A stretch of DNA of 64,000 nucleotides from the NCBI RefSeq assembly GCF_000719135.1, contig NZ_JOEK01000017.1, positions 62,001 through 126,000 of the forward strand. Direction: 5' to 3'. Source of the DNA: Streptomyces avicenniae (GTDB lineage: Bacteria; Actinomycetota; Actinomycetes; Streptomycetales; Streptomycetaceae). The notes below the pieces were generated by a model that had not been told where the DNA came from, did no database searches, and worked only from the letters and a program-made list of their open reading frames with translations. Position 1 is the first letter of the stretch; every line of letters begins with the position of its first letter. Shown one piece after another: positions 7,016 to 18,512 of the stretch. The position numbers were made by a program, and so were the translations under genes.

Positions 7016-7642
7016 CGGCGAATCCCACGCTGGTCTGATGACGACACGGCAGACGGACCCTCGCCCCCGTGCAGGTCCGATACATGTTGCGAACCCACCT
7101 TGGGTTGATGACGACCGGATCGGGCCATCGCCCGCCGGATCGGCTGCACGTTGCGAACCCACCGTGGGTTGATGACGACAGATCGGAGCTGATCACGCCG
7201 AGGCGTTCGTCGGGTTGCGAACCCACCGTGGGTTGATGACGACTTCTTCCTCCGCCACGTCCGAGCCCGGCTCTACCGGGTTGCGAACCCACCGTGGGTT
7301 GATGACGACGCGCTGCTCAAGCGCCTCGACGCCGATCCGCGGCCAGCGTTGCGAACCCACCGTGGGTTGATGACGACCACTGCGCCGTACGGATCAGGGC
7401 CCGCCGCAGCGCATGTTGCGAACCCACCGTGGGTTGATGACGACCTGACCGGAGTCCGCCCATGAACTTCTTCAACTCCCCGTTGCGAACCCACCTTGGG
7501 TTGATGACGACCATCCAGACCGAGAGGGACTACGTCAAGAAGTTGCGGTTGCGAACCCACCTTGGGTTGATGACGACGCGGACGGCCCCAACCCGGACTT
7601 CTTCAATCAGGTGTTGCGAACCCACCTTGGGTTGATGACGAC
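7016..7642 (-). CRISPR. CRISPR array A1: ten 30-bp repeats, nine spacers
   Basis: Repeats start at 7016 (degenerate), 7086, 7150, 7214, 7280, 7348, 7415, 7482, 7548 and 7613. Each is 30 bp; spacers are 34-40 bp. On the plus strand the repeat begins GTTGCGAACCCACC and ends TTGATGACGAC. It contains an AACCCA/TGGGTT stem. The degenerate repeat at 7016 marks the trailer end, so the leader is at 7643 and the array is read on the minus strand, giving crRNA repeats ending in GTTCGCAAC. Repeats are not uniform: 7086, 7482, 7548 and 7613 have ACCTTGGG while 7150-7415 have ACCGTGGG. No cas gene is nearby. Several plus-strand open frames here are artefacts of the repeats. Confidence 0.95.
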
Positions 7643-7818
7643 CCGAGGGTAAAGCCGCTGGTCAGCCCGGGGGTTGCGGGCCGTTTTCGCGGCGGAAGTG
7701 CAGCGATCCGCCGGTAGTGCATCAGTGCTGGTCAGAGGCTTGCTCCCCCCCGGAGCGGCAGCGCGCTGTCGAGCCGTCCGGACAACGTACCCGAACAGCG
7801 CGGGCGGCGTCAGCGGGC
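7643..7818 (-). promoter_or_regulatory. Leader of CRISPR array A1
   Basis: This stretch of about 176 bp abuts the last intact repeat and is nearly the same as the flank of array A2 (16553-16727): about 11 mismatches and one 1-bp indel by hand alignment. Both contain two copies of CTGGTCAG. Conservation between two arrays with different spacers is what a leader would show. From 7819 to the next gene at 7981 nothing coding is supported. Confidence 0.75.
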
Positions 7819-7931
7819 GAGGGCACGGCGGAGATCAGGGTGTGCCCGGCCGACGAGGTGCGGCGGTGTCGGCGTCCGTGGTCGTGGCGCGGATCGTGCA
7901 CCCCGGCCCGGCCCGGCTCCCGCGCGCGCCC

Positions 7932-7962
7932 GTAACCGCTATATTGCCGCTACACAGGTTAC
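7932..7962 (+). promoter_or_regulatory. Inverted repeat GTAACC-N19-GGTTAC upstream of CGNR gene
   Basis: Perfect 6-bp arms lie at 7932-7937 and 7957-7962, 18 bp before the ATG, with a relatively AT-rich centre (CTATATTG) that can hold a -10 box. It is a candidate operator for the CGNR protein itself or another regulator. Confidence 0.5.
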
Positions 7963-7980
7963 CGACGAGAGGAGCACGGC

Positions 7981-8580
7981 ATGGAGTTCCCGCTCGGCGA
8001 CTACGCGCGCGGGGCCGCGGTCGCGACCGCGCTCGTGTGCACGTCGCCCACCGTGCGGGCCACCGAAGGCGAGGCGCTGCCCGACGCCGACGCCCTGACG
8101 GCCTTCCTGACCAGGCACGACCTCCGCCCCGACGCCCTCGCGGACGGAAGGCCACCGAGCCCGGCGGACGTCCACCAACTCCACCTGCTGCGCCGGGAGG
8201 TGCGCGGCATCATCGAGACGGAGACCCCCGACCACGCCGCCGCAGGCACGGCCGTGCTGACCGGCCGCGCCGGACGCGCGCCCGTGCTGCGGCAGGACGG
8301 CGACGGCCGCTGGCAGTGGTACGTCACGACGGCGGCGGGCGCGTCGCTCGCCGACGAGTTGGCGGCGTTCCTGGCCACGGGCCTGGCGGGCGTCGTCCGC
8401 ACGCTCGGCCACGAGCGGTTCCGCGACTGCGCCGCCCCCGGCTGCCGGGGCGTGTTCGCCGACACGACGCGGGCGGGCCGGCGCCGCTACTGCACGCCGG
8501 AGCGCTGCGGGAACCGGCTCAAGGTCGCCAACCACCGCCTGCGCCGATCCCTCAGCCCGTCAACACCCCAGGGAGCGTGA
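7981..8580 (+). CDS. CGNR zinc-finger / ABATE-domain protein
   Basis: The protein has 199 residues. The N-terminal ABATE-like region (about 1-145, with LRREVRGIIETETPD) is followed by a C-terminal zinc finger: FRDCAAPGCRGVFADTTR, then RRYCTPERCGNRLKVANHR, giving the C-x4-C ... C-x4-C-G-N-R set that names the family. These proteins are presumed DNA-binding stress regulators. ATG 7981 follows GAGAGGAGC. The operator-like inverted repeat just upstream suggests autoregulation. It forms a pair with the phosphatase that starts 4 bp after its stop. Confidence 0.85.
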   Translation: MEFPLGDYARGAAVATALVCTSPTVRATEGEALPDADALTAFLTRHDLRPDALADGRPPSPADVHQLHLLRREVRGIIETETPDHAAAGTAVLTGRAGRAPVLRQDGDGRWQWYVTTAAGASLADELAAFLATGLAGVVRTLGHERFRDCAAPGCRGVFADTTRAGRRRYCTPERCGNRLKVANHRLRRSLSPSTPQGA

Positions 8581-8584
8581 CCCG

Positions 8585-9028
8585 ATGAGCACCACCGCAC
8601 TGCCCGGCGCCCTGCGCCTCCCCGACGGCTCCCTCGTACGGGGCCGCGGTCTGCGCGACGGACGCCCCGAGGGGCCGTCGCCCGACTTCGGCCTCTACCT
8701 GGGGACCGCCAAGCTGCGCCGCCGCCACGAGGGCGAGCTGGAGTGGGAGCACGCCTGGATCGAGTGGCCGGACTTCCTGCTGCCGCGCGACGGCGAGGCG
8801 GCCGTGCGGCACATCCGCGACCTGCACCGGCGGGCACGCGAGGGCGCGGCGGTGGAGGTCGCCTGCGGGGGCGGCGTCGGCCGTACGGGGACGGTCGTCG
8901 CCTGCCTGGCGATCCTGGCCGGGGTGGCCCCCGCGGAGGCGGTCGCCTGGACGCGCGCGCACCACCACCCCCGGGCCGTCGAGACGCCGTGGCAACGGCG
9001 CTGGGTCACCCGCTTCCCGACCGCCTGA
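8585..9028 (+). CDS. Protein-tyrosine/dual-specificity phosphatase family protein
   Basis: This 147-residue protein has the Cys-x5-Arg phosphatase loop VACGGGVGRTGTV at about residues 96-108, so the nucleophile would be this Cys. A typical upstream Asp general acid is not obvious, although WIEWPDF around residue 58 is a candidate. It dephosphorylates phospho-Tyr or other phosphomonoesters in known relatives. The start at 8585 follows a GGGAGCG ribosome-binding site inside the end of the CGNR gene, and the two genes are surely co-transcribed. Confidence 0.8.
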   Translation: MSTTALPGALRLPDGSLVRGRGLRDGRPEGPSPDFGLYLGTAKLRRRHEGELEWEHAWIEWPDFLLPRDGEAAVRHIRDLHRRAREGAAVEVACGGGVGRTGTVVACLAILAGVAPAEAVAWTRAHHHPRAVETPWQRRWVTRFPTA

Positions 9029-9316
9029 CGCGCCCGGCGCCTCCCCCACCGTCCGGCAAACCGCGAACGACGGACGAGCAGGCCACCGCACGCCCCGGCC
9101 ACCCCCGTCCCGTTCCCACCGGCGACCGGCACCGCACGGCGCCGCCCCCCGGCCCCCGCACCCCGCCCGTCCGCCCCCGTGCCGAGACCCCCGCGACACG
9201 GGGCGCGGGCGCGGACGCGGGGCGCGACATCACCGCACGTAATGCACCCTTGACACATAGTCCCTGGAGGGCGACAGTCCGAAACGCCCGATAGCTACTC
9301 GACAGGAGATGACGGG

Positions 9317-9562
9317 ATGGCACTACGGTTCATGGGCATCGACCCCACGACAGACGGGGACGAGTGCCCGACAGTATGGGTGGACGAGGAAACCGCCGAC
9401 ATCGTGGTGCAGGGATGGAAGGCGGACGAGGCCACCGAGAGCGAGTGCCTGGAGACCGGCAGGATTCCCGACACCGAGGCCGTGATCCGAATCCCCGCCC
9501 GGATGGCGTCGATCCTGAGGACGGCCTGCGATGCCGCCGAGCTTCGCAGAGCAGCTGGCTGA
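9317..9562 (+). CDS. Small acidic protein of the DUF6879/XRE module
   Basis: This 81-residue acidic protein (GIDPTTDGDECPTVWVDE, DIVVQGWKAD, EAVIRIPARM) has no recognised catalytic motif. It is the first gene of a module with DUF6879 and XRE genes and overlaps the DUF6879 start by 32 bp. The N-terminal 75 residues of the protein at 22067 look homologous (G..DGCPT, YLVQGD, AVIVPRELL), where they are fused to the DUF6879-like domain. This supports a real gene and a physical partnership. Start ATG 9317 follows ACAGGAGATGACGGG. Confidence 0.75.
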   Translation: MALRFMGIDPTTDGDECPTVWVDEETADIVVQGWKADEATESECLETGRIPDTEAVIRIPARMASILRTACDAAELRRAAG

Positions 9563-10046
9563 CTGCCGGAGTTCGGCCGTCCATCTGGAGATGCGCGATT
9601 CCTACGCGATCGCCCCGGAGGCCGCGGAGTTCGCCGCCTGGCGGGCGGGCCGGGACGGCAGCAGGAACGACCGGGTCGGACGCCGGAGCGCGTGGCTCGA
9701 CATGGTGCGCGCCGCCACCGGCCGTGGGGTGACCTTCCGCCGGGCGCGGATCGTCTCGGAGCCGGTCTCCGAGTACATCCGCTTCGAGCACGCGGGCACC
9801 CCGCTCAACATCGAGGCGGGCGAGGACGTGCGCTGGCTGTCGCGCCGACACACGTCGGACATCGCCTTGCCGGGCAACGACTTCTGGCTGTTCGATAAGG
9901 TAGTCGTCCGCTTCAACCATTTCAGCGGTGACGGCGCGAGCGGTGGCCCCGAGGTCGTGGACACTCCCGCTGTCGTCGCCCTGTGCTCGACCGCGTTCGA
10001 GAAGGTATGGGAACGAGCCGTGCCGCACGCCGAGTTCACGATCTGA
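9531..10046 (+). CDS. DUF6879 family protein
   Basis: This 171-residue protein carries the family motifs RARIVSEPVSEYIRF, IEAGEDVRWLSRR and ALPGNDFWLFD, then an acidic middle and a C-terminal FEKVWERAVPH. The function is unknown. In Streptomyces these genes sit beside DUF5753-type XRE regulators in the whiJ/abaA-like families. Starts inside the previous gene in another frame, so translation is coupled. Two relatives occur here, at 22067 (fused) and 57169. Confidence 0.85.
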   Translation: MPPSFAEQLADCRSSAVHLEMRDSYAIAPEAAEFAAWRAGRDGSRNDRVGRRSAWLDMVRAATGRGVTFRRARIVSEPVSEYIRFEHAGTPLNIEAGEDVRWLSRRHTSDIALPGNDFWLFDKVVVRFNHFSGDGASGGPEVVDTPAVVALCSTAFEKVWERAVPHAEFTI

Positions 10047-10069
10047 CACCAGGTGCCGAGCAGCCGCCC

Positions 10070-10918
10070 ATGACAGAGCCGTCATCCAGCGCCCAGGCAG
10101 CACGCCGGGCCGTCGCCAGCCGTCTGCGGGAGCTCCGCCTCGACGCCGGGCTGACCGGGCGCGAAGTGGCTGCCCGGTGCGGGTGGCACCCGGCGAAGAC
10201 CACCCGGCTGGAACGGGCGCAGGCCGCGCCGTCCGACGCCGACATCCGCGCGTGGTGCGCCGCGTGCGGCGTCGAGGACCAGGTCGGCGACCTGGTCAGC
10301 GCCTCGCGCGACGCGGACTCGATGTACATCGAGTGGCGCCGCCTCCAACGTGGCGGGATGCGGCGCCTCCAGGAGTCCCGCGTGCCGCTGTACGAGGCGA
10401 CGCGCCTGTTCCGCACGTACTCCTCGCACGTGATGCCGGGGCTGTTGCAGACACCGGAATACGCCACGGCGCTGCTCACGGCGATAACGGACTTCCGCGG
10501 CACCCCCGACGACGTGTCCGAGGCGGTGGAGGCCCGGATGACGCGTTCGCGCATCGTCCGGCAGGGGCGGCCCCGCTTCGTGATGCTGATCGAGGAGTCG
10601 GTGCTCCGCTACCAGATAGGCGACCCGGCGGTGATGGCCGGGCAACTCGGGTACCTGCTCTCGGTGATGGCGCTGCCGTCCGTGTCGGTGGGGATAGTGC
10701 CGTTCGCGGCCCGGTCACGGGGGCAGTGGACGCTGGAGGCGTTCACGATGTTCGACGACCAGCGGGTGCACGTCGAACTGCTCGCCGCGCAGGTGACGGT
10801 GACGGCGCCGGGCGAGGTGGACCTCTATGTCCGCGCGCACGCACGGCTGTTGGACCTCGCCGTGCACGGCGACCGCGCGCGCCGCCTCATCACGTCCGCC
10901 CTCGACGCCCTGGGATGA
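10070..10918 (+). CDS. XRE-family HTH regulator with DUF5753 (Scr1/WhiJ-like)
   Basis: The protein has 282 residues. The XRE HTH is at about 20-70 (RLRELRLDAGLTGREVAARCGWHPAKTTRLE). DUF5753 follows with MYIEWRRLQRGGMRRLQES, MPGLLQTPEYA and VGIVPFAARS. Relatives in S. coelicolor act with small partner proteins (DUF397 or others) in development and antibiotic regulation. The ATG at 10070 was chosen because the upstream 29 residues of the open frame overlap DUF6879 and lack similarity. It is very like the copy at 56302-57150 across the DUF5753 part (both share EWRRLQR-G-RRLQ-S). Confidence 0.88.
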   Translation: MTEPSSSAQAARRAVASRLRELRLDAGLTGREVAARCGWHPAKTTRLERAQAAPSDADIRAWCAACGVEDQVGDLVSASRDADSMYIEWRRLQRGGMRRLQESRVPLYEATRLFRTYSSHVMPGLLQTPEYATALLTAITDFRGTPDDVSEAVEARMTRSRIVRQGRPRFVMLIEESVLRYQIGDPAVMAGQLGYLLSVMALPSVSVGIVPFAARSRGQWTLEAFTMFDDQRVHVELLAAQVTVTAPGEVDLYVRAHARLLDLAVHGDRARRLITSALDALG

Positions 10919-11004
10919 GCGCCGCAACTTTCCGCAATCCCATGGCCTTTCATCCGGCCGAATCTTTACGGTCTGAGCACGACCTCGGTCCCTGAGGAGC
11001 GCTC

Positions 11005-11125
11005 ATGGCGACACCCACCCCCCTGCTCTTGCCGTCCTCGTGGACGATCGACGCGGCGCGCATGCCCGCCTCGGCCGTCCGGAACGCGCCGTTCGCCATA
11101 CGGTCCCGCGTGGTCGGGGAATGCC

Positions 11126-11133
<8 letters not shown>
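11005..11133 (+). CDS. Short ORF (42 aa) preceding the conserved microprotein, copy 1
   Basis: ATG 11005 follows GAGGAGCGCTC and runs 42 codons (begins MATPTPLLLPSSW) to a stop at 11131-11133, overlapping the next ORF by 8 bp. Its counterpart at 23749 occupies the same place, has the same 8-bp overlap and similar AGGAGCG spacing, although the peptides are hardly alike. It may be a coding leader for translational coupling rather than a functional peptide. Confidence 0.45.
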
Positions 11134-13688
<2,555 letters not shown>

Positions 13689-13732
13689 ACGCGCCGCCCC
13701 CTCGTCCCTCCGCAGCCGAAGTGAGCCCCCGC

Positions 13733-15844
13733 GTGAGCACGTTCCCCGCCCCGCCAACCGAGCGTCCCGTCGCGGACGGCTCCGCCTACACCGCGCGGCA
13801 CCTGACCGTCCTCGAAGGACTGGAGGCCGTACGCAAACGCCCCGCCATGTACATCGGTTCGAGCGACAGCCGCGGCCTGACCCACTGCCTGTGGGAGATC
13901 TTCGACAACTCCGTCGATGAGGCCCTGGCCGACGCCTGCGACCGCATCGAGGTCACCCTCCACCGGGACGGGTCGGTGGAGGTCGGCGACAACGGCCGCG
14001 GCATCCCCGTGGACACCGAACCCCGCACCGGGCTGTCCGGCGTCGAGATCGCCTACACCAAGCTCCACGCCGGGGGGAAGTTCGGCGGCGGCTCCTACGA
14101 CGCCTCCGGCGGCCTGCACGGCGTCGGCGCGTCGGTGGTCAACGCGCTCTCCGCCCGGCTCGACATCGAGGTCGATCGCCACGGACGCACCCACGCCATG
14201 AGCTTCCGCCACGGCGTCCCCGGCACCTTCGGCGGGCCGGGCCCCGACGCCCCCTTCACCCCCGCTCGGGGCCTGCGCCGCACGGCCACGATCCCCGCGT
14301 CGCGTACCGGCACGCGCGTGCGCTACTGGGCCGACCGTCAGATCTTCCTCAGCGACGCCGCGCTCTCCCTGGACACGCTGCACCGGCGCGCCCGCCAGAC
14401 CGCGTTCCTGGTCCCCGGGCTGACGATCGCCGTCCACGACGCGCGCGGCCCCGGCGCGGCGGGGAGCGCGGGCGAGGACGTCTTCCGGTTCGACGGCGGC
14501 ATCAGCGCGTTCTGCGAGCATCTGGCCGCCGACAGGGGCATCAGCGACGTCCTGCGCTTCAGCGGGCGGGGCAGCTTCACCGAGACCGTCCCGGTGCTCG
14601 ACGAGCACGGGCGGATGACGCCCACCGAGGTCACGCGGGAGGTCGGCGTCGATGTCGCGATGCGCTGGGGCACCGGCTACGACAGCGTCGTCAGCTCGTT
14701 CGTCAACATCGTCGCCACGCCCAAGGGCGGCACCCACGTCGCCGGTTTCGAGCAGGCGGTGGCCAGGACGGTGAACGAGGCGCTGCGGACGAGGAAGTTG
14801 CTGCGGGCCGCCGAGGGCGACATCGGCAAGGACGACGCCCTGGAAGGGCTCACGGCCGTCGTGACGGTGCGCCTCGCCGAGCCGCAGTTCGAGGGGCAGA
14901 CCAAGGAAGCCCTCGGCACCTCGGCCGCCCGCCGCATCGTGCACGCCGTCGTGGCCGGGGGGTTGAAGGCGTTCCTGGCCTCCGGCAGGGGCGACGCCGC
15001 CCAGCAGGCCCGTGCCGTGCTGCACAAGGCCGTCGCCGCGGCGCGTACGCGGATCGCCGCCCGTCAGCACAAGGAGGCGCAACGCCGCAGGACGGCCCTG
15101 GAGTCGTCCTCGCTGCCCGCCAAGCTGGCGGACTGCCGCAGCGACGACGTCGCGCGCAGCGAACTGTTCGTCGTGGAAGGCGACTCGGCGCTGGGGACGG
15201 CGAAGCTCGCCAGGAACTCCGAGTTCCAGGCGCTGCTGCCGATCCGGGGCAAGATCCTCAACGTGCAGAAGGCGTCGGTGACCGACATGCTCAAGAACGC
15301 CGAGTGCGGCGCGATCATCCAGGTCATAGGGGCGGGGTCCGGCCGTACCTTCGACCTCGGCCGGGCCAGGTACGGCAAGATCATCATGATGACCGACGCC
15401 GACGTGGACGGCTCCCACATCCGCACCCTGCTGCTCACCCTGTTCCACCGCTACATGAGACCGCTGGTCGAGGCCGGACGGGTCTTCACGGCGGTTCCGC
15501 CGCTCCACCGCGTCGAGCTGGTCCAGCCGGGGAAGGGCCGGGAGAAGTACGTCTACACGTACTCGGACCGCGAACTGCGCGAGCGGCTGACGGAGTTCAG
15601 GAGCACCGGCGTCCGGTACAAGGAGTCCGTCCAGCGCTACAAGGGGCTGGGCGAGATGGACGCCGACCAGCTGGCCGAGACGACGATGGCCCCGCGGCAC
15701 CGCACGCTGCGCCGCATCAACGTCGCCGACCTGGAGGCGGCGGAGCAGGTCTTCGACCTGCTGATGGGCAACGACGTCGGACCCCGCAAGGCATTCCTCG
15801 CACAGTCCGCCCCAACCCTCGACCCCTCCCGCCTCGACCTCTGA
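13733..15844 (+). CDS. parY: ParE/ParY-like topoisomerase IV subunit B
   Basis: This 703-residue protein has ATPase motifs [43 protein letters not shown], a TOPRIM motif EGDSALGTAKLARN and DADVDGSH, and the tail QRYKGLGEMDADQL. The ALGTAK version is the ParE type. A parC-like partner is absent. In coumermycin and clorobiocin clusters gyrB(R) is followed by parY(R) in exactly this tandem. The E. coli GyrB Arg136 position is occupied by Ala155 (THAMSF) in my alignment. GTG 13733 is used; an in-frame GTG at 13721 is an alternative. The stop is 18 bp before the first degenerate repeat of CRISPR array A2. The symbol parY is by analogy. Confidence 0.82.
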   Translation: MSTFPAPPTERPVADGSAYTARHLTVLEGLEAVRKRPAMYIGSSDSRGLTHCLWEIFDNSVDEALADACDRIEVTLHRDGSVEVGDNGRGIPVDTEPRTGLSGVEIAYTKLHAGGKFGGGSYDASGGLHGVGASVVNALSARLDIEVDRHGRTHAMSFRHGVPGTFGGPGPDAPFTPARGLRRTATIPASRTGTRVRYWADRQIFLSDAALSLDTLHRRARQTAFLVPGLTIAVHDARGPGAAGSAGEDVFRFDGGISAFCEHLAADRGISDVLRFSGRGSFTETVPVLDEHGRMTPTEVTREVGVDVAMRWGTGYDSVVSSFVNIVATPKGGTHVAGFEQAVARTVNEALRTRKLLRAAEGDIGKDDALEGLTAVVTVRLAEPQFEGQTKEALGTSAARRIVHAVVAGGLKAFLASGRGDAAQQARAVLHKAVAAARTRIAARQHKEAQRRRTALESSSLPAKLADCRSDDVARSELFVVEGDSALGTAKLARNSEFQALLPIRGKILNVQKASVTDMLKNAECGAIIQVIGAGSGRTFDLGRARYGKIIMMTDADVDGSHIRTLLLTLFHRYMRPLVEAGRVFTAVPPLHRVELVQPGKGREKYVYTYSDRELRERLTEFRSTGVRYKESVQRYKGLGEMDADQLAETTMAPRHRTLRRINVADLEAAEQVFDLLMGNDVGPRKAFLAQSAPTLDPSRLDL

Positions 15845-15862
15845 CCCACCCCTTCGCCCCCA

Positions 15863-16552
15863 TCTGCGAACCCACCATGGGCTGATGACACCCCGAGGTC
15901 ATCGCGGGTACCGACAAGCCGTGCATATTCCGAACCCAGCCTGGGGTGATGATGACACCGTGACCGCCGTCGCCGCCCGGGTCCTCCCGACCGGCGTTCC
16001 GAACCCACCTTGGGGTGATGACGACGCTACGTCTACGCCGGGTCGGCTCATGTGGACCTGTTGCGAACCCACCTTGGAGTGATGACGACCGGACGGATCG
16101 ACCACGCGCCGCTCGTCTGCCGCGGTTGCGAACCCACCTTGGGGTGATGACGACCGGACGCGTACGCGCGGGCGGAAGCGGGGGACCTGTTGCGAACCCA
16201 CCTTGGGGTGATGACGACCTGGACATCCGCGCCGTCCTGGACCATGCCGTGCTGCCGTTGCGAACCCACCTTGGGGTGATGACGACCTACGCCGCCCCCG
16301 GACCCGACCCCCAGGCCGACGTTGCGAACCCACCTTGGGGTGATGACGACGTGTTCTGCGGCACCGCGTTCAAGAACAAGGGCGTCCAGTTGCGAACCCA
16401 CCTTGGGGTGATGACGACAGCCCGGCGCCGCCGAACACCGCCTCCGCCAGCTCGCGTTGCGAACCCACCTTGGGGTGATGACGACGGCACCTCGGCGCCG
16501 TCACCGGCGCGCACCGGCACGAGTTGCGAACCCACCTTGGGGTGATGACGAC
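15863..16552 (-). CRISPR. CRISPR array A2: eleven 30-bp repeats, ten spacers
   Basis: Repeats start at 15863 and 15927 (both degenerate), 15996, 16060, 16125, 16189, 16257, 16321, 16389, 16456 and 16523; spacers are 34-39 bp. The consensus differs from array A1 at one position: CTTGGGGTGATG here against CTTGGGTTGATG there. The left end is degenerate, so the leader is on the right and the array is read on the minus strand. Small changes at 15996 (GTTCC for GTTGC) and 16060 (TTGGAG for TTGGGG) mark older repeats. No cas genes adjoin. Confidence 0.96.
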
Positions 16553-16727
16553 CCGAGGGTAAAGCCGCTGGTCAGCCCGGGGGTTGCGGGTGGTTTTCGC
16601 GGCGGAAGTGCAGCGATCCGCCGGTAGTGCATCTGCGCTGGTCAGAGACTTGCTCCCCCCGGAGCGGCAGCTCACTGTCGAGCCGCCCCGACAACGTACC
16701 GGAACAGCACGGGCGGCGTCAGCGGGC
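16553..16727 (-). promoter_or_regulatory. Leader of CRISPR array A2
   Basis: This 175-bp stretch is about 93 percent identical to the flank of array A1 by hand alignment (7643-7818). It begins CCGAGGGTAAAGCCGCTGG right after the last repeat and ends at the shared GCGTCAGCGGGC. Its last 9 bp overlap the 3' end of the NmrA-family gene. Confidence 0.75.
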
Positions 16728-17594
16728 AAGCGCGGGCCGGAGGTGGGTGTATGCCCAGCCGGCCAGGTCGGATGGCGTTGTGGTGATCGGGGTCCGAGGC
16801 TGTTCGGGGACGAGGCCGCGCAGCCCGGCCGTCATGCCGACCACGCTCTCGGCCGCATCCGCCGACAGACCCGCCGCGCGCAGCGACCGCCGCACGTCGT
16901 CGTCGCTGACGACCCGCAGCTCGACCGGCCGTCCCAGCGCGCCGGACAGGTTCTCCGCCACGGCCTTCCACGTCAGATCCTCCGGGCCGTGGATCGCCCG
17001 GACCAACCGCCCCCGCCACGTCCCGGCGAGCAACCGCGCCGCGACGATGTCGCCGACGTCGCGGGGGTCCACCCACGGCATCGCCTGATCGGGGTCGGCG
17101 GACGTGCTGAGGACGCCGCGCTCCAACTCGTCCGAGCGCGCGAGCAGGTTGGTGAAGAAGTAGCCGCACCGCAGGACGAGGAGATCGGCGCCCGTCTCCT
17201 CCAACTCGTCCTCCACCCGGGCCAATCCGTCGATGTGCCCGACGCCGTAGCGCTTCTCGGCGCCGACGCTGCTCAGCAGGATCGCCCGGCCGACGTCCCC
17301 GGCGCGGAGGGCGGCCGTCAGTCCGGCGACCGTCCGGCGTGACAGCTCGTTCGCGTCGTCGGCCGTGTGCGGGGTGGGGTCGATCCACACGACGCAGTCC
17401 GCGCCCGACGTCGCCGAGCGGACGAAGGATGCGTCGGTCAGGTCGCCCCGCCGGACATCGACGCGCTCACGGGTGAAGGCGTCCAGCCGGTCGGGATCGC
17501 GCACCAGAACACGGGGACGGACCCCCGCCTGGAGCAGCAGCCGCACGACACGAGACCCGACATGCCCGGTTGGGGTGGTGACCACCAAGTCCAT
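16719..17594 (-). CDS. NmrA/NAD(P)-binding Rossmann-fold protein
   Basis: This 291-residue protein starts MDLVVTTPTGHVGSRVVRLLL, which carries the GxxGxxG dinucleotide motif of atypical short-chain dehydrogenases (NmrA-like, quinone-oxidoreductase-like). LVRDPDRLDAF and VRRGDLTDASF are the usual following blocks, and ILLSSVGAEKRYGVGHIDG is the mid-domain. Members bind NAD(P)H as redox sensors or reductases. The start ATG 17594 has GGAGGC upstream; a longer open frame has no similarity. It is monocistronic and divergent from the DUF7691 gene, with its 3' end touching the CRISPR A2 leader. Confidence 0.82.
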   Translation of the reverse strand: MDLVVTTPTGHVGSRVVRLLLQAGVRPRVLVRDPDRLDAFTRERVDVRRGDLTDASFVRSATSGADCVVWIDPTPHTADDANELSRRTVAGLTAALRAGDVGRAILLSSVGAEKRYGVGHIDGLARVEDELEETGADLLVLRCGYFFTNLLARSDELERGVLSTSADPDQAMPWVDPRDVGDIVAARLLAGTWRGRLVRAIHGPEDLTWKAVAENLSGALGRPVELRVVSDDDVRRSLRAAGLSADAAESVVGMTAGLRGLVPEQPRTPITTTPSDLAGWAYTHLRPALAR

Positions 17595-17803
17595 CGTGCT
17601 GCCTCCGTGTTGGTTCCGTGCCCACGTCACGGTGTTCCGTGACCGAAGGCTCTGGAGCCATCCACAGTAGGAACACTTCAGGGCGGATCCTGTCCTAAAG
17701 CGCGCCGACACGCGGGCGTCACATGAACCGGCCCCGATTCCCGTTCGTCCCCCGCCGTCACGGTCACACGAGCAATGTCAGTGCCCCTTCCTAGACTCAC
17801 CGC

Positions 17804-18424
17804 ATGAGTTCTTCCCTGAGCGTCTATCTGCTCGACATCGCCGCCACGCGTGCCCTCGTCGGGTCCCGTGACGACGAGTTGCTCGCATGGGTCCGTGCTG
17901 CCTTCCCCGACCTGCTCGCGCAGGACGACGACTACTTCAGCCACGCGATCGAGCAGGGCGCGCCCACGGCGAGCGAGGCGCTGCACGCCGTCGTCCACGG
18001 CGGGCCGTTCTCCGAGAACAGGGACCACGCCTTCACCTACGGCTACGCCTACAAGCGGCTGTGCTCGCTCACCGGCCGGTTCCTCGACAACAACAGCTTC
18101 ACCCCCCACCGGGGCGACTGGCTGTCGATGGTCGATGAGGGGTTGAAGACGCGGGGGGTCACGGCCGTGTCGGTGGCCGACTTCGGTTACGGCAGCCTGC
18201 CCTCTCCCCTCCCCTGGGCCGACGCACCGAGTTGCGGCGAGTGGGCGCCCGAGCACATAGCCGAGGCGTTGCGGCAGTACGAGGCGGGCCAAGGGGCCGT
18301 CGCTGCGTCGGGGCAGGCGTCTGCGCTGGAGCCCGCGGTCGAGGAGGCGGTGACGCAGTGCCTCGGCTGGATACGGATGGCTGCGGCCAAGCCGGGCTTC
18401 GGCGTCATCGGCTTCCGGTTCTGA
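17804..18424 (+). CDS. DUF7691 family protein
   Basis: This is a 206-residue soluble protein of unknown function. The pattern SVYLLDIAATRALVGSRDDEL at the start, ENRDHAFTYGYAYKRLCSLTG in the middle and GFGVIGFRF at the end fits the actinobacterial DUF7691 family. No catalytic residues are recognised. The ATG at 17804 lies after a CTAGACT-type -10 sequence, so a short or absent leader is possible. It is followed by a CCCGAC tandem repeat and a convergent membrane protein gene. Confidence 0.7.
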   Translation: MSSSLSVYLLDIAATRALVGSRDDELLAWVRAAFPDLLAQDDDYFSHAIEQGAPTASEALHAVVHGGPFSENRDHAFTYGYAYKRLCSLTGRFLDNNSFTPHRGDWLSMVDEGLKTRGVTAVSVADFGYGSLPSPLPWADAPSCGEWAPEHIAEALRQYEAGQGAVAASGQASALEPAVEEAVTQCLGWIRMAAAKPGFGVIGFRF

Positions 18425-18451
18425 CGCGGCACGGCCGGGGCCGCCCCCTCG

Positions 18452-18483
<32 letters not shown>

Positions 18484-18512
18484 GTGCCACGCTCCCTCCG
18501 CCGCGCCCGACG

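Noticed and set aside
7008..7560. Minus-strand reading frames with repeated INPRWVRN and STHGGFAT motifs
   Set aside because: They are translations of CRISPR repeats and spacers.
15717..16545. Plus- and minus-strand frames across the second array
   Set aside because: Same reason: repeat translation of array A2.
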